Below are positions 18,274 through 27,101 of a stretch of DNA of 64,000 bases, one piece after another. The notes beneath the pieces are model-generated. The model had not been told where the DNA came from. It saw only the letters and a program-made list of their open reading frames with translations, and ran no database searches. Both the position numbers and the translations under genes were made by a program. Source of the DNA: Butyrivibrio hungatei DSM 14810 (lineage in GTDB: Bacteria > Bacillota > Clostridia > Lachnospirales > Lachnospiraceae); assembly GCF_900143205.1 (NCBI RefSeq), contig NZ_FRDH01000010.1, forward strand, positions 62,001-126,000. The letters are read 5' to 3'. The number at the start of each line of letters is the position of its first letter. The first letter of the stretch is position 1.

Positions 18274-19086
18274 TTAACCTCTTGTAAGTTTTACTCTGAT
18301 CCTAGTTGAAATGTACTCGATGATAAGAATGAGTACGATAAGTCCTGTAAGGAGGGCACCTGCTTCGTTCCATCTGTAGGAATTCATAGCAAAGATAAGT
18401 GGTGCACCAAAACCGCCGGCTCCAACCATACCAAGGATTGTAGCATCTCTTAAGTTGATATCAAATCTGTAGATCGCAGTAGATGCAAAGTTTGGCATAA
18501 GCTGTGGAAGGATTCCGTAGCGGATCTTCTGCCATGTGTTACATCCAGCAGCATCAAGAGATTCAATAACGTGTGTATCAAGGTCTTCAATAGCCTCAAT
18601 GTACATCTTACTGATCATACCGATAGAGCAAACGCCCATTGTAAGGAGACCGGCGAAAGCTCCAGGTCCTGTTACTCTTATGAACATAAGACCATACACA
18701 AATGCAGGGATGGTTCTTACTGCCATGATCAGCATTCTTCCAACAAAAGCAATTGGCTTTGGAGTAAGGTTTGATGCTGAAATAAATGCCAGTGGAATTG
18801 AAATGATCGCACCAACGATGGTACCAAGGAAAGCGATACACATTGTTTCAAGCATCAGATAAGGAACACCTGCAGTTGTTTTAAAATCAAGCAAGAATTC
18901 AAGATCAGGGTGGAAGATACCAGAAAGTACATTAAGTGCGATCTCTCCACCGTCGATTGTTGAGCCGCTAGTCTCAATAGCACTAGCACTCCAGATCATA
19001 AGTATTGCTACGATAACTGCTATTGTTAAGTTGTAGACCCAGTTCTTAGGTCTTTTTGAATAAGCTTCTTCTATTCTCTGATTCAT
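18274..19086 (-). CDS. phnE: PhnE-type ABC transporter permease (second copy)
   Basis: Start placed at ATG 19086 (MNQRIEEAYSKRP) with GGAGGAAGAT directly upstream; the longer frame begins with GTG and lacks a site. The protein is 270 residues, with about six membrane helices and the binding-protein-dependent permease core (AVRTIPAFVYGLMFI, IESLDAAGCNTWQKIRYGILPQ, IYRFDINLRDATILGMVGAGG). It forms the membrane channel with the other PhnE for a phosphonate/phosphite-type ligand. The upstream permease stop is 14 bases away. Confidence 0.92.
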   Translation of the reverse strand: MNQRIEEAYSKRPKNWVYNLTIAVIVAILMIWSASAIETSGSTIDGGEIALNVLSGIFHPDLEFLLDFKTTAGVPYLMLETMCIAFLGTIVGAIISIPLAFISASNLTPKPIAFVGRMLIMAVRTIPAFVYGLMFIRVTGPGAFAGLLTMGVCSIGMISKMYIEAIEDLDTHVIESLDAAGCNTWQKIRYGILPQLMPNFASTAIYRFDINLRDATILGMVGAGGFGAPLIFAMNSYRWNEAGALLTGLIVLILIIEYISTRIRVKLTRG

Positions 19087-19100
19087 ATCTTCCTCCACTC

Positions 19101-19931
19101 TTACACTAACTTCTTACGTAAATAGCGGCTGACTGACTCGATAATGAATACAGTAACGAAAAGAGCTACTAGGATCATTCCAACGTTTGGATACTCACGC
19201 CAGCTTATTTTTTCATTAAGAATAAGACCAATTCCACCTGCGCCTACATAACCAAGAACCGCAGCATAACGAACATTTCCTTCAAAGTTAAAGAGACAGT
19301 TTGAAAGGAAGAATGGAAGTACCTGAGGAATAATAGCAGAGATAAAGGCTCTTGTCTTAGTAGCTCCCATAGCTTCCATAGCTTCGAAAGCGCCCATATC
19401 TACTGTCTCAATTTCTTCATAAGTAAGCTTTCCAATGTAACCAAAAGAGAAAACTGCTATAGCAACTGTACCTGCCAATGTTCCAAGACCAAAGATAAGA
19501 GTTGCAACAAGGGCAATAACAATTGTAGGAAGAGTTCTGATCAAGCTGAACATTACTCTTACGATTGAAACAACAATCTTGCTAGGACACACATTTGTGC
19601 TGGCAAGCATTGCAAAAGGCACTGATAACAAAGCGCCAAGTACTGAACCAATAAGTGACATCTTAATTGTGTCAAAAAGAGGATTCCATACTGAACCCAT
19701 GTATGAAGCGTTAGGTGGGAACATCTCTCCAAGGATTACGAAGAACTGTCCGATACGCTTTGTCAAAACTTTCATATCAAAGCCTGTAATCTTAACAGAA
19801 AGCCAGCACATAGCAAGGATCAGGATCACATAGATAGGTGCTCTTGAAGCCTTTTTGGCTACAGACTTTCCATTAGGAAGCGTATATACTCTAGGCTTAA
19901 AAATCTTATCGTAAATACTCAACGTGATCAC
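19101..19931 (-). CDS. phnE: PhnE-type ABC transporter permease (first copy)
   Basis: A 276-residue permease with six predicted helices and the PhnE coupling region (SLIRTLPTIVIALVATLIFG, MEAMGATKTRAFISAIIPQ, LFNFEGNVRYAAVLGYVGAGG). The reading frame begins with GTG at 19931, whose GTGA overlaps the phnC stop, so translation is probably coupled. TTG three codons later is a possible alternative. Two unequal permeases per system are usual in Firmicute phnDCEE operons. Confidence 0.92.
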   Translation of the reverse strand: MITLSIYDKIFKPRVYTLPNGKSVAKKASRAPIYVILILAMCWLSVKITGFDMKVLTKRIGQFFVILGEMFPPNASYMGSVWNPLFDTIKMSLIGSVLGALLSVPFAMLASTNVCPSKIVVSIVRVMFSLIRTLPTIVIALVATLIFGLGTLAGTVAIAVFSFGYIGKLTYEEIETVDMGAFEAMEAMGATKTRAFISAIIPQVLPFFLSNCLFNFEGNVRYAAVLGYVGAGGIGLILNEKISWREYPNVGMILVALFVTVFIIESVSRYLRKKLV

Positions 19932-20701
19932 CCCACTTCTTTCTGGACGTTACCTTCTTTGTCTACTCTTCCGTTGTAGATTCTATCAAGTACTTCCTGA
20001 GTAGCCTCAGAAGCTGGGCCATCATATACGATCTCACCCTCGCGGATACCGATCACTCTTGTAGCATAGTTAAGAGCAAGGTCTACGTGGTGAATATTGA
20101 TAAGGACTGAAATGTTCATATCCTCGTTGATTCTCTTAAAGTCATCCATTACCTGCTTGGCTGTTACAGGGTCAAGAGCTGCAACAGGCTCATCAGCAAG
20201 GATGATCTGTGGATTCTGTGCAAGTGTTCTAGCAAGAGCTACTCTCTGCTGCTGTCCACCTGAAAGCTGGTCAGCTCTTACGAAAGCCTTATCAAGAATA
20301 CCTACTTTATCAAGGCACTCTAATGCTTTGAGCTTCTCTTCCTTTGTGTAGATTCCGAATGTTGATCTAAACCAAGGCATATCTGGAACAAATGCTGTTA
20401 AAACATTCTTTATTACAGTGGTTCTAGTGATCAAGTTAAATGACTGGAAGATCATACCAATTTTTCTTCTGAATCTTCTAAGCTGCTTGCCAGACAAGCT
20501 CATAACATCAACACCATCCACGGTGAGTTTACCACTTGTTACATCATGCATCCTGTTGATGGTACGGATCAATGTGGATTTACCAGCACCAGACAAACCA
20601 ATAATTGCTACAAATTCGCCTTGCTCGATTGTTAAATTCACATGCTTAAGGCCTTCAAAACCATTAGGATATTTTTTTCCTACGTCTTCAAACTTGATCA
20701 T
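19928..20701 (-). CDS. phnC: PhnC-type ABC transporter ATP-binding protein
   Basis: A 257-residue ATPase: Walker A GLSGAGKSTLIRTINRM, signature LSGGQQQRVALARTLAQ, Walker B IILADEPVAALDP, H-loop INIHHVDLAL. MIFQSFNLITRTTVIKNVL is typical of PhnC. It energises import of a phosphonate, phosphite or related compound bound by PhnD. AGGAGAAT precedes the ATG. The end overlaps the first phnE by 4 bases. Confidence 0.95.
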   Translation of the reverse strand: MIKFEDVGKKYPNGFEGLKHVNLTIEQGEFVAIIGLSGAGKSTLIRTINRMHDVTSGKLTVDGVDVMSLSGKQLRRFRRKIGMIFQSFNLITRTTVIKNVLTAFVPDMPWFRSTFGIYTKEEKLKALECLDKVGILDKAFVRADQLSGGQQQRVALARTLAQNPQIILADEPVAALDPVTAKQVMDDFKRINEDMNISVLINIHHVDLALNYATRVIGIREGEIVYDGPASEATQEVLDRIYNGRVDKEGNVQKEVG

Positions 20702-20733
20702 TACTATTCTCCTGATTCTAATTCTAAAAATAA

Positions 20734-20758
20734 GGGAAGATATTATAAAATATCTCCC
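20734..20758 (-). promoter_or_regulatory. hairpin between phnD and phnC
   Basis: GGGA-GATATT paired with AATATC-TCCC (20734-20744 with 20749-20758, one bulge), followed on the minus strand by TTATTTTTAG. A second hairpin GTTCTG/CAGAAC (20778-20783 with 20801-20806) lies closer to phnD. Such stems after the binding-protein gene often raise binding-protein output over the rest of the operon by protecting or partly terminating the message. Confidence 0.5.
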
Positions 20759-20822
20759 CCATGTTATTCATAATGTAGTTCTGCTCTCGCTAACGCTCGC
20801 CAGAACAAGGTAGTACACCAGG

Positions 20823-20851
20823 CTCGACATAACCTCGCCAAGTGATTACTT
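20823..20851 (-). repeat. copy 1 of a 29-base dispersed intergenic repeat
   Basis: 29 bases matching 25446-25474 at 25 positions by hand count; the core ACCTCGCYAAGTGATTACTT differs at one base. This copy begins right at the phnD stop codon. The other copy lies just after the ribulokinase stop, in the same orientation relative to transcription. Confidence 0.6.
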
Positions 20852-21960
20852 TAATTCATTGACTTAATGAGCTCCTGAGCCTTTCTTTCTGACTCATAGT
20901 CCTCAGCCTTAGCCTCTACATAACCGTTGTGGTTGTAGATTGAAATAACTTCCTTACCAGCGTCTGAATTTCCGATATTGATAAATGCCTGTGTAACAGC
21001 TGCCTTGAATGCATCATCCATAACATCTGATGTCTTGCTTACGCTGATTGTATCGTTGTAGATACCATCTGTAACACCGATAACGTTTGTCTCATCCCAG
21101 ATGCTAGCTGTTCTACCGAACTCTGTTGTCCACTTCTCTTCGTTGTCACGTCTTGCATCTGCATAGCAGCAAAGAACGTCGATCTGACCAGAAGCAAGTC
21201 TAGCAAAAGCGTTACCATATGAATCAGCCTGTACAGCGTGTGAAAGATCTGTGATGTGCTTCTCAAACTTATCCTGAAGCCAAAGTGAAGGATAGATATA
21301 TCCAGCTGATGATGAAGAATTCATAACGCTCCAGTTAAGGCCATCAAGATCTTCCCATGTAAGCTCCTCACCATTGTTAACCTTCTCTGAGATAGCCTGA
21401 CCAGCCTCTGAAGGACCAGCGATGATAAGACCACGGTAGAATGTTACCTGCTCTTCTGTAGGCTCTGTAGGCTTGTTGTCGTTCCAATCCTTAGCTTCTG
21501 GGCTCTCGATTGAAAGACCATCTCTTGTAGCTGTAAGGATTACATCGCATCCGTCCTCGTAAAGTACATATGTACCACCAGGGATAAGACCGATATCTAT
21601 AGTTCCGGCTGAAAGACCTTCACCAACTGCTTCGTAGCTTGTTCCAACAGTGATGTCTACTTCCTTAACATCATAGCCAAGGCCAGCAAGCTCTGTTGTA
21701 AGAAGCTCCTTAAGTGGCTCTGTTGCAGTAACAATCTCGTCAGGATCACGTGATGGAACGAATCCAATTGTGAGCTTGTCGATAGTAACTGGCTCTGCAG
21801 GTGCTCCAACCTCAGTATTTTCTGCAGTTTCTGTTGAAGCTACTGAGCTTTCCTGTGCGCTCTCAGTAGTTGTTTCTGTTGTAGATGCGCTGTTTCCACA
21901 GCCTGCAAGCATAGCTACGCATGAAATACTTGCTACCATCATTGCAAAAAATTTCTTCAT
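20851..21960 (-). CDS. phnD: PhnD-type phosphonate/phosphite-binding lipoprotein
   Basis: A 369-residue lipoprotein: signal MKKFFAMMVASISCVAML with lipobox LAGC (Cys 21), then a Ser/Thr/Glu-rich linker. The PhnD-like domain starts IDKLTIGFVPSRDPDEIV and has the ligand-region motifs VDITVGTSYEAVGEGLSAG, DIGLIPGGTYVLY and SSSSAGYIYPSLWL. It captures the ligand at the outer membrane face for the PhnE/PhnC transporter. No C-P lyase (phnG-M) or phosphite dehydrogenase is in the window, so the ligand could be phosphonate, phosphite, phosphate or a phosphoester. AGGAGG precedes the start; a consensus promoter and leader hairpin lie upstream. Confidence 0.92.
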   Translation of the reverse strand: MKKFFAMMVASISCVAMLAGCGNSASTTETTTESAQESSVASTETAENTEVGAPAEPVTIDKLTIGFVPSRDPDEIVTATEPLKELLTTELAGLGYDVKEVDITVGTSYEAVGEGLSAGTIDIGLIPGGTYVLYEDGCDVILTATRDGLSIESPEAKDWNDNKPTEPTEEQVTFYRGLIIAGPSEAGQAISEKVNNGEELTWEDLDGLNWSVMNSSSSAGYIYPSLWLQDKFEKHITDLSHAVQADSYGNAFARLASGQIDVLCCYADARRDNEEKWTTEFGRTASIWDETNVIGVTDGIYNDTISVSKTSDVMDDAFKAAVTQAFINIGNSDAGKEVISIYNHNGYVEAKAEDYESERKAQELIKSMN

Positions 21961-22009
21961 AATTCCTCCTACCCATAGTCATGGGCTTATTAAATATTTT
22001 TTCGCAATA

Positions 22010-22038
22010 AAAGCTCATGTGTATTACACATGAGCTTT
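22010..22038 (-). promoter_or_regulatory. stable hairpin in the phnD mRNA leader
   Basis: Perfect 12-bp stem AAAGCTCATGTG/CACATGAGCTTT with a 5-base loop, between the phnD promoter and the start codon. On the minus strand no T-run follows, so it looks like an mRNA-stabilising or protein-binding stem rather than a terminator. Confidence 0.6.
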
Positions 22039-22058
22039 CTGCAAATTACACGCCTAGA

Positions 22059-22087
22059 ATTCTATGATATAGTGACAGGTTTGTCAA
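22059..22087 (-). promoter_or_regulatory. promoter of the phn operon
   Basis: On the minus strand TTGACA (22087-22082), a 17-base spacer, TAGAAT (22064-22059). One mismatch from consensus in total. The transcript would start about 110 bases ahead of the leader hairpin and phnD start region. I see no obvious Pho box repeat. Confidence 0.8.
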
Positions 22088-22154
22088 CAACGAATTGTCT
22101 TTATTGCGTTAAAGTTCCACAGCACGAAAATGCCGTTTTTATGAACTTTTCTAC

Positions 22155-22811
22155 TTAGTTTCCAAGAATATCAAGGAAGCGCTTAACGTTATATTGAATA
22201 TCCCCTTTAAATACGCCGGAACCAGATACTATCACATTGGCTCCTGCCTCCAAAAGCTGGGAAACGTTCTCAACATAAATTCCGCCATCGACTTCGATAT
22301 CAGTTTTAAGTTTTTTCGCTTCCAGCATACCCCTTACAGCTCTAACCTTATCAACGCACTCTGAAATGAGTTTTTGTCCGCCAAATCCAGGTTCTACAGT
22401 CATCACCAGGATCATATCCACCATATCAAGATACTCATCAAGTGCTGATGCATCTGTACCAGGCTTTATAGAAATGCCCGCTTTTTTGCCATGTTTGTGG
22501 ATCTCATCTATGACAGCCTTAGGATCCTGAGCTGCCTCGAGATGGAAAGTGATAATATCTGCACCGCTATCCACAAAGTCTTTTACATATCTGATAGGAT
22601 CCATGATCATGAGATGAACATCAAATACCTTTGAAGTCACACCTCTGACACTTTTGATAACTGGCATACCATAGGAAATGGATGGCACAAACATGCCATC
22701 CATAACATCGATATGAATATACTGGGCTCCAGCCTGATCAGCTTCTTTTATCTGTTCACCAAGCTTTGAAAAATCTGCTGATAAAATTGAAGGGCTTAAA
22801 ATATTCATCAT
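22155..22811 (-). CDS. rpe: ribulose-phosphate 3-epimerase
   Basis: A 218-residue TIM barrel interconverting ribulose-5-P and xylulose-5-P. Signatures: LSPSILSADFSKLGEQIK at the N-terminus, YIHIDVMDGMFVPSISYG (metal ligands), FDVHLMI, LVMTVEPGFGGQ, and IEVDGGI plus NVIVSGSGVFKG (phosphate grip). The start shares TAATG with the stop of the transketolase C-subunit, so translation is coupled. Placed last in the pentose operon, where it balances pentose phosphates. Confidence 0.97.
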   Translation of the reverse strand: MMNILSPSILSADFSKLGEQIKEADQAGAQYIHIDVMDGMFVPSISYGMPVIKSVRGVTSKVFDVHLMIMDPIRYVKDFVDSGADIITFHLEAAQDPKAVIDEIHKHGKKAGISIKPGTDASALDEYLDMVDMILVMTVEPGFGGQKLISECVDKVRAVRGMLEAKKLKTDIEVDGGIYVENVSQLLEAGANVIVSGSGVFKGDIQYNVKRFLDILGN

Positions 22812-23752
22812 TATTTAAGAAATTCCTTTACTGATGCATATACACCATCACCATCAAGACCGTACTTCTTAACAAGTGCTGCAGCAGATCCAGACTCACC
22901 GAATCTATCCTGCATACCGATCTTCTTGACTACTGTAGGACACTCTTCTGAAAGAACGTCACATACAGCGCTTCCAAGACCACCAATAACTGAGTGCTCT
23001 TCTACAGTTACAACCTTGCCAGTCTTCTTGGCTGTTGCAACTACGAGCTCTCTATCAATAGGCTTGATTGTGCAGATGTTGATTACTTCAGCATCGATTC
23101 CGTCAGCGGCAAGCTTCTCAGCTGCTTCAAGTGCTGCACCAACACCGATACCTGTAGCTATAATACTAACATCTTTTCCTTCACGAAGTACAGTACCTTT
23201 TCCAAGTTCAAACTTGTAATCAGGTCTATCGTTAACAACTGGGCAAGCTGCACGTCCAAAACGGATGTAAACAGGGCCTTCATGCTCTGCTGCTGCTCTT
23301 ACGCAAGCTCTAGCCTCGATATCATCTGCTGGACACATAACAACCATTCCAGGAATTGTGCGCATAAGTGCAAGGTCTTCGTTACACTGATGGCTGGCAC
23401 CATCTTCACCTACTGTAATACCAGCATGTGTTCCGCCGATCTTAACGTTAAGGTGTGGATAACCGATTGAGTTACGAACCTGCTCGAAAGCTCTTCCTGT
23501 AGCAAACATAGCAAATGTGCTTACGAAAGGAATCTTACCTGTTGTAGCAAGTCCAGCTGCAATACCCATCATGTTACACTCAGCGATACCACAATCAATG
23601 TGACGATCTGGGAATTCTTTCTTGAACCAACCAGTTCTTGTTGCTGCTGCAAGGTCAGCGTCAAGTACAACGACTTTATCATTAACCTTAGCAAGCTCTA
23701 TAAGTTCTTTACCATAGCTATCTCTGGTAGCTATCTTCTTTACTTCGCTCAT
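22811..23752 (-). CDS. transketolase, C-terminal subunit
   Basis: Start placed at ATG 23752 (MSEVKKIATRDSYG) behind AAGGAGG; the longer frame from 23776 includes that site. The 313-residue protein holds the pyrimidine-binding and C-terminal domains of transketolase: DADLAAATRTGWFKKEFPD, GIAECNMMGIAAGLA with the catalytic Glu, TVGEDGASHQCNEDLALMR, and VVTVEEHSVIGGLGSAV. It works with the N-subunit encoded 20 bases upstream. Split transketolases are common in Clostridia and archaea. Confidence 0.94.
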   Translation of the reverse strand: MSEVKKIATRDSYGKELIELAKVNDKVVVLDADLAAATRTGWFKKEFPDRHIDCGIAECNMMGIAAGLATTGKIPFVSTFAMFATGRAFEQVRNSIGYPHLNVKIGGTHAGITVGEDGASHQCNEDLALMRTIPGMVVMCPADDIEARACVRAAAEHEGPVYIRFGRAACPVVNDRPDYKFELGKGTVLREGKDVSIIATGIGVGAALEAAEKLAADGIDAEVINICTIKPIDRELVVATAKKTGKVVTVEEHSVIGGLGSAVCDVLSEECPTVVKKIGMQDRFGESGSAAALVKKYGLDGDGVYASVKEFLK

Positions 23753-23772
23753 TTCAACCTCCTTCTGTTCTA

Positions 23773-24603
23773 TCAAGCTAATGACTCGCCGATCTTGTTA
23801 AGATCATCCATTGCCTTAGCGTACTCTTCGTCATTAGGTGCTACACCATGCCATGAAACCTGGCCTTCCATGAAGGAAACGCCCTTACCCTTAAGGCTGT
23901 GTGCGATAATAGCAGTAGGCTGACCCTTTGTTTCCCTAGCTTCTTTGAATGCTGCTCTAAGAGCATCAAAATCGTGAGCATCAACATTGATAACGTGGAA
24001 GTTAAATGCTTCGAATTTCTTATCAATAGGATAAGGTGAGCAAACCTGATCTATAGGTCCGTCAATCTGAAGTCCGTTGTTATCTACGATAACTACGAGA
24101 TTATCAAGCTTGCGGAATCCAGCAAACATAGCTGCCTCCCAAACCTGTCCTTCTTCGATCTCACCATCACCAAGAAGTGTATATGTTCTGTATTCTTTAT
24201 TATCAAGCTTTGCAGAAAGTGCCATACCACAAGCAACAGAAATTCCCTGTCCAAGAGATCCGCTACTCATATCAAGACCAGGTAAATACTGCATACTAGG
24301 ATGTCCCTGAAGTCTTGAACCAAGCTTACGGAGTGTTGTAAGCTCCTCTACTGGGAAATATCCGCGCTGAGCCATTGCTGAATAAAGACCTGGTGCTGTG
24401 TGTCCCTTTGAAAGAACAAAACGGTCACGATCTGGATCCTGTGGCTTCTTTGGATCGATGTTCATCTCCTCAAAATACAGATATGTGAAAATATCTGCTG
24501 CTGACAGTGATCCACCTGGGTGTCCTGCACCTGCTGCATGAACCGCTGTAACAATGCCCTTGCGGACTTCGTTTGCAATTACCTGCAATTCTTTGTTTGT
24601 CAT
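23773..24603 (-). CDS. transketolase, N-terminal (thiamine diphosphate-binding) subunit
   Basis: Start placed at ATG 24603 (MTNKELQVIANEVRK) behind GTGGAGGAATT; the frame from 24648 has no better site. The protein is 276 residues: AAGAGHPGGSLSAADIFTYL, FVLSKGHTAPGLYSAM, the ThDP motif GDGEIEEGQVWEAAMFAG, then VDNNGLQIDG. Together with the C-subunit it transfers two-carbon units between sugar phosphates. AraR-like half-sites (TTGTATCAT and TGTATCA) lie immediately upstream. Confidence 0.94.
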   Translation of the reverse strand: MTNKELQVIANEVRKGIVTAVHAAGAGHPGGSLSAADIFTYLYFEEMNIDPKKPQDPDRDRFVLSKGHTAPGLYSAMAQRGYFPVEELTTLRKLGSRLQGHPSMQYLPGLDMSSGSLGQGISVACGMALSAKLDNKEYRTYTLLGDGEIEEGQVWEAAMFAGFRKLDNLVVIVDNNGLQIDGPIDQVCSPYPIDKKFEAFNFHVINVDAHDFDALRAAFKEARETKGQPTAIIAHSLKGKGVSFMEGQVSWHGVAPNDEEYAKAMDDLNKIGESLA

Positions 24604-24624
24604 AATTCCTCCACTTCCTTTACT

Positions 24625-24678
24625 TTGTATCATACCTCTAAAATACATATTTCTACTAAATGCATTTAAAATGTATCA
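24625..24678. promoter_or_regulatory. two AraR-like half-sites upstream of the transketolase genes
   Basis: TTGTATCAT at 24625-24633 and TGTATCA at 24672-24678. The first has the same sequence and almost the same distance to the ribosome site as TTGTATCAT at 28201, just upstream of araR. This suggests shared control; binding is inferred. Confidence 0.35.
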
Positions 24679-24740
24679 CACTTGAAAATATGAGTCTATC
24701 GTATTTTTTGCCGAACTTTTCCTAAATGATGCTAAAATTC

Positions 24741-25436
24741 TCATCGTTGACCATAATATGCATTGGCACCGTGCTTGCGGTAGTAGTGCTTGTCCTGAAG
24801 CTCCTGAGGAGCTGGCTTAACATCTGGATTAATGACCTCGCATCTGTATGCCATCTTGGCAACTTCCTCTGTGACAACGGCGTTGTGTACTGCTTCATGT
24901 GCATCTTTACCCCATGTAAATACACCGTGGTTCTTGCAAAGAACTGCTGGAACAGCCACAGGATCTTTTTCCATCCTGTTAAACTCGTTGACAATGAGGT
25001 GGCCTGTATTCTCTTCATAAGCTGACTCTATCTCTTCTTTTGTAAGACATCTTACACATGGAATCTCGCCATAGAAATAATCTGCATGAGTTGTGCCATA
25101 GCAAGGAATGCTTCTTCCTGCCTGAGCCCAGCTTGTTGCATAGGATGAATGAGTGTGAACTACGCCGCCGACTTCCTTGAACGCCTTGTAGATCTCAACG
25201 TGTGTTGGAGTATCTGATGAAGGATTGAGCTTTCCTTCTACCTTGTTACCATTAAGGTCCATAACAACCATATCATCCGGAGTCATTGTATCGTAATCAA
25301 CACCGCTTGGCTTGATCACGAAAAGTCCACTCTCTCTATCAATGGCACTTACATTTCCCCAAGTAAAAGTAACAAGACCATACTTTGGAAGTAAGATATT
25401 CGCTTCATAAACTTTTTTCTTTAATTCTTCTAACAT
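24741..25436 (-). CDS. araD: L-ribulose-5-phosphate 4-epimerase
   Basis: A 231-residue class II aldolase/epimerase. Motifs: [46 protein letters not shown], zinc His pair in [31 protein letters not shown], and [12 protein letters not shown] with the third His. It converts L-ribulose-5-P to D-xylulose-5-P, which the rpe and transketolase products downstream then use. GAGGAGG precedes the ATG. About 50 bases separate it from the kinase, carrying one copy of the 29-base repeat. Confidence 0.96.
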   Translation of the reverse strand: MLEELKKKVYEANILLPKYGLVTFTWGNVSAIDRESGLFVIKPSGVDYDTMTPDDMVVMDLNGNKVEGKLNPSSDTPTHVEIYKAFKEVGGVVHTHSSYATSWAQAGRSIPCYGTTHADYFYGEIPCVRCLTKEEIESAYEENTGHLIVNEFNRMEKDPVAVPAVLCKNHGVFTWGKDAHEAVHNAVVTEEVAKMAYRCEVINPDVKPAPQELQDKHYYRKHGANAYYGQR

Positions 25437-25445
25437 TTCTGCCTC

Positions 25446-25474
25446 CTCGAAAATACCTCGCTAAGTGATTACTT
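25446..25474 (-). repeat. copy 2 of the 29-base dispersed intergenic repeat
   Basis: 25 of 29 positions match 20823-20851. It lies between the ribulokinase stop and the araD ribosome site. A second partial TAAGTAATC sits next to it at the kinase stop. Confidence 0.6.
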
Positions 25475-25485
25475 AAAACGATTAC

Positions 25486-27078
25486 TTAGATTGCCTCAAC
25501 TGCTGCCTTCTCAATTGCAAGACCAGCGTTGTAATCCTTCATGAACTCATTAAATCCTGCCACATCTGCGGCTACCGGCTCGCAAGTCTCAACCTTACCG
25601 CTTGCAAATACCTTGTCAGAAAGATATTTCTCTAAAGTCTCGCCCTCAGCCTTCTGCATCATGTATCCAGCAAGGATAGCCTGTCCCCAAGGGCCGCCCT
25701 CTCCAGCTGTCTCCATGAGCTTAATTGGTGTATCAAGAGCTGCTGCCATAACTCTGTCACCAACGCCTCTGATCTTGAAGAATCCGCCCTGACCAAAGAA
25801 GAAGTCAGCCTTAACATTTTCTTCCTTCATAAGGATATCGTTACCAACCTTAAGTGCTCCAAGCGCTGTGTAAAGATGTGTTCTCATAAAGTTAGCAAGA
25901 TTGAACTTAGCATCTGGTCTTCTTACGAAAAGAGGTCTTCCTTCGTTGAAACCAGTAATGCTCTCACCTGAGAAATAGTTATATGCAAGAAGTCCGCCGC
26001 AATCTGCGTCGCCTTCCATTGCCTTTCTGTAAAGAGTTCCATAGAGTGTGTCATCATCAACATCCTTGCCGATGGCACCAGCAAACTCTCTAAAGAGACC
26101 AACCCACGCATTAAGGTCTGATGTACAGTTGTTGCAGTGAACCATTGCAACCTCTTCGCCAGATGGTGTTGTAACAAGGTCAAGCTCTGGATAAGCCTTT
26201 GAAAGGCTGTGCTCAAGAACTACCATTGAGAATACTGATGTACCAGCTGAGATATTACCTGTTCTAACGCCTACTGAGTTAGTAGCAACCATACCTGTGC
26301 CAGCATCACCTTCTGGAGGACATACTGGAATACCGGCCTTTAACTTTCCGCTAGGATCAAGCTTCTTGGCACCTTCTGCAGTAAGTTCGCCAGCTCTTTC
26401 ACCAGCTGGAAGTGACTTAGGAAGGATGTCCTCAAGCTTCCAAGCAAGGTTCTTGTCAGCAATAAGCTCGTCAAACTGCTGAACCATCTTCTGGTTGTAA
26501 TCACAAGTCTTTGAATCAATAGGGAACATTCCTGAAGCATCGCCTACGCCCAGAACCTTCTCTCCAGTAAGCTGCCAGTGAATGTAACCAGCAAGTGTTG
26601 TAAAGAAATCAACCTTAGAAACATGCTCTTCCTTATTAAGGATTGCCTGATACAAATGAGCAATGCTCCATCTCTGAGGAATATGATATCCAAAGAGATC
26701 AGTGAGCTTCTCAGAAGCTTCCTCAGTTATTGTATTTCTCCATGTTCTAAATGGAGCAAGAAGTGTACCTTCCTTATCAAAAGCCATGTATCCATGCATC
26801 ATAGCAGAGAATCCCATAGCTCCAACTGTCTCAAGTTCAACGCCATACTTAGCCTTTACATCCTCTGTAAGCTTAGCGTAGCAGTCCTGAAGTCCGCCCC
26901 AGATATCATCAAGTGTGTAAGTCCAGATACCATCCTCAAGTCTGTTCTCCCAACCATGAGAACCAGAAGCGATTGGATTGTACTTTTCGTCTGTAAGAAC
27001 TGCCTTGATTCTTGTTGAACCAAATTCGATTCCTAAAAATGTCTTTCCCTCAGCTATAAGCCCTTTAACTTCTCCCAT
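25486..27078 (-). CDS. FGGY-family L-ribulokinase (AraK/AraB-like)
   Basis: Start placed at ATG 27078 ([14 protein letters not shown]) with GGAG six bases upstream. The 530-residue FGGY kinase has the N-lobe phosphate motif [59 protein letters not shown], and the C-lobe [13 protein letters not shown] plus [15 protein letters not shown]. It phosphorylates a pentulose. Between araR and araD the best substrate is L-ribulose; xylulose is the alternative because this subfamily is often labelled xylulokinase. L-arabinose isomerase is not in the window. Confidence 0.86.
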   Translation of the reverse strand: MGEVKGLIAEGKTFLGIEFGSTRIKAVLTDEKYNPIASGSHGWENRLEDGIWTYTLDDIWGGLQDCYAKLTEDVKAKYGVELETVGAMGFSAMMHGYMAFDKEGTLLAPFRTWRNTITEEASEKLTDLFGYHIPQRWSIAHLYQAILNKEEHVSKVDFFTTLAGYIHWQLTGEKVLGVGDASGMFPIDSKTCDYNQKMVQQFDELIADKNLAWKLEDILPKSLPAGERAGELTAEGAKKLDPSGKLKAGIPVCPPEGDAGTGMVATNSVGVRTGNISAGTSVFSMVVLEHSLSKAYPELDLVTTPSGEEVAMVHCNNCTSDLNAWVGLFREFAGAIGKDVDDDTLYGTLYRKAMEGDADCGGLLAYNYFSGESITGFNEGRPLFVRRPDAKFNLANFMRTHLYTALGALKVGNDILMKEENVKADFFFGQGGFFKIRGVGDRVMAAALDTPIKLMETAGEGGPWGQAILAGYMMQKAEGETLEKYLSDKVFASGKVETCEPVAADVAGFNEFMKDYNAGLAIEKAAVEAI

Positions 27079-27101
27079 AATAATCTCCATTTCCTCTCTT
27101 T

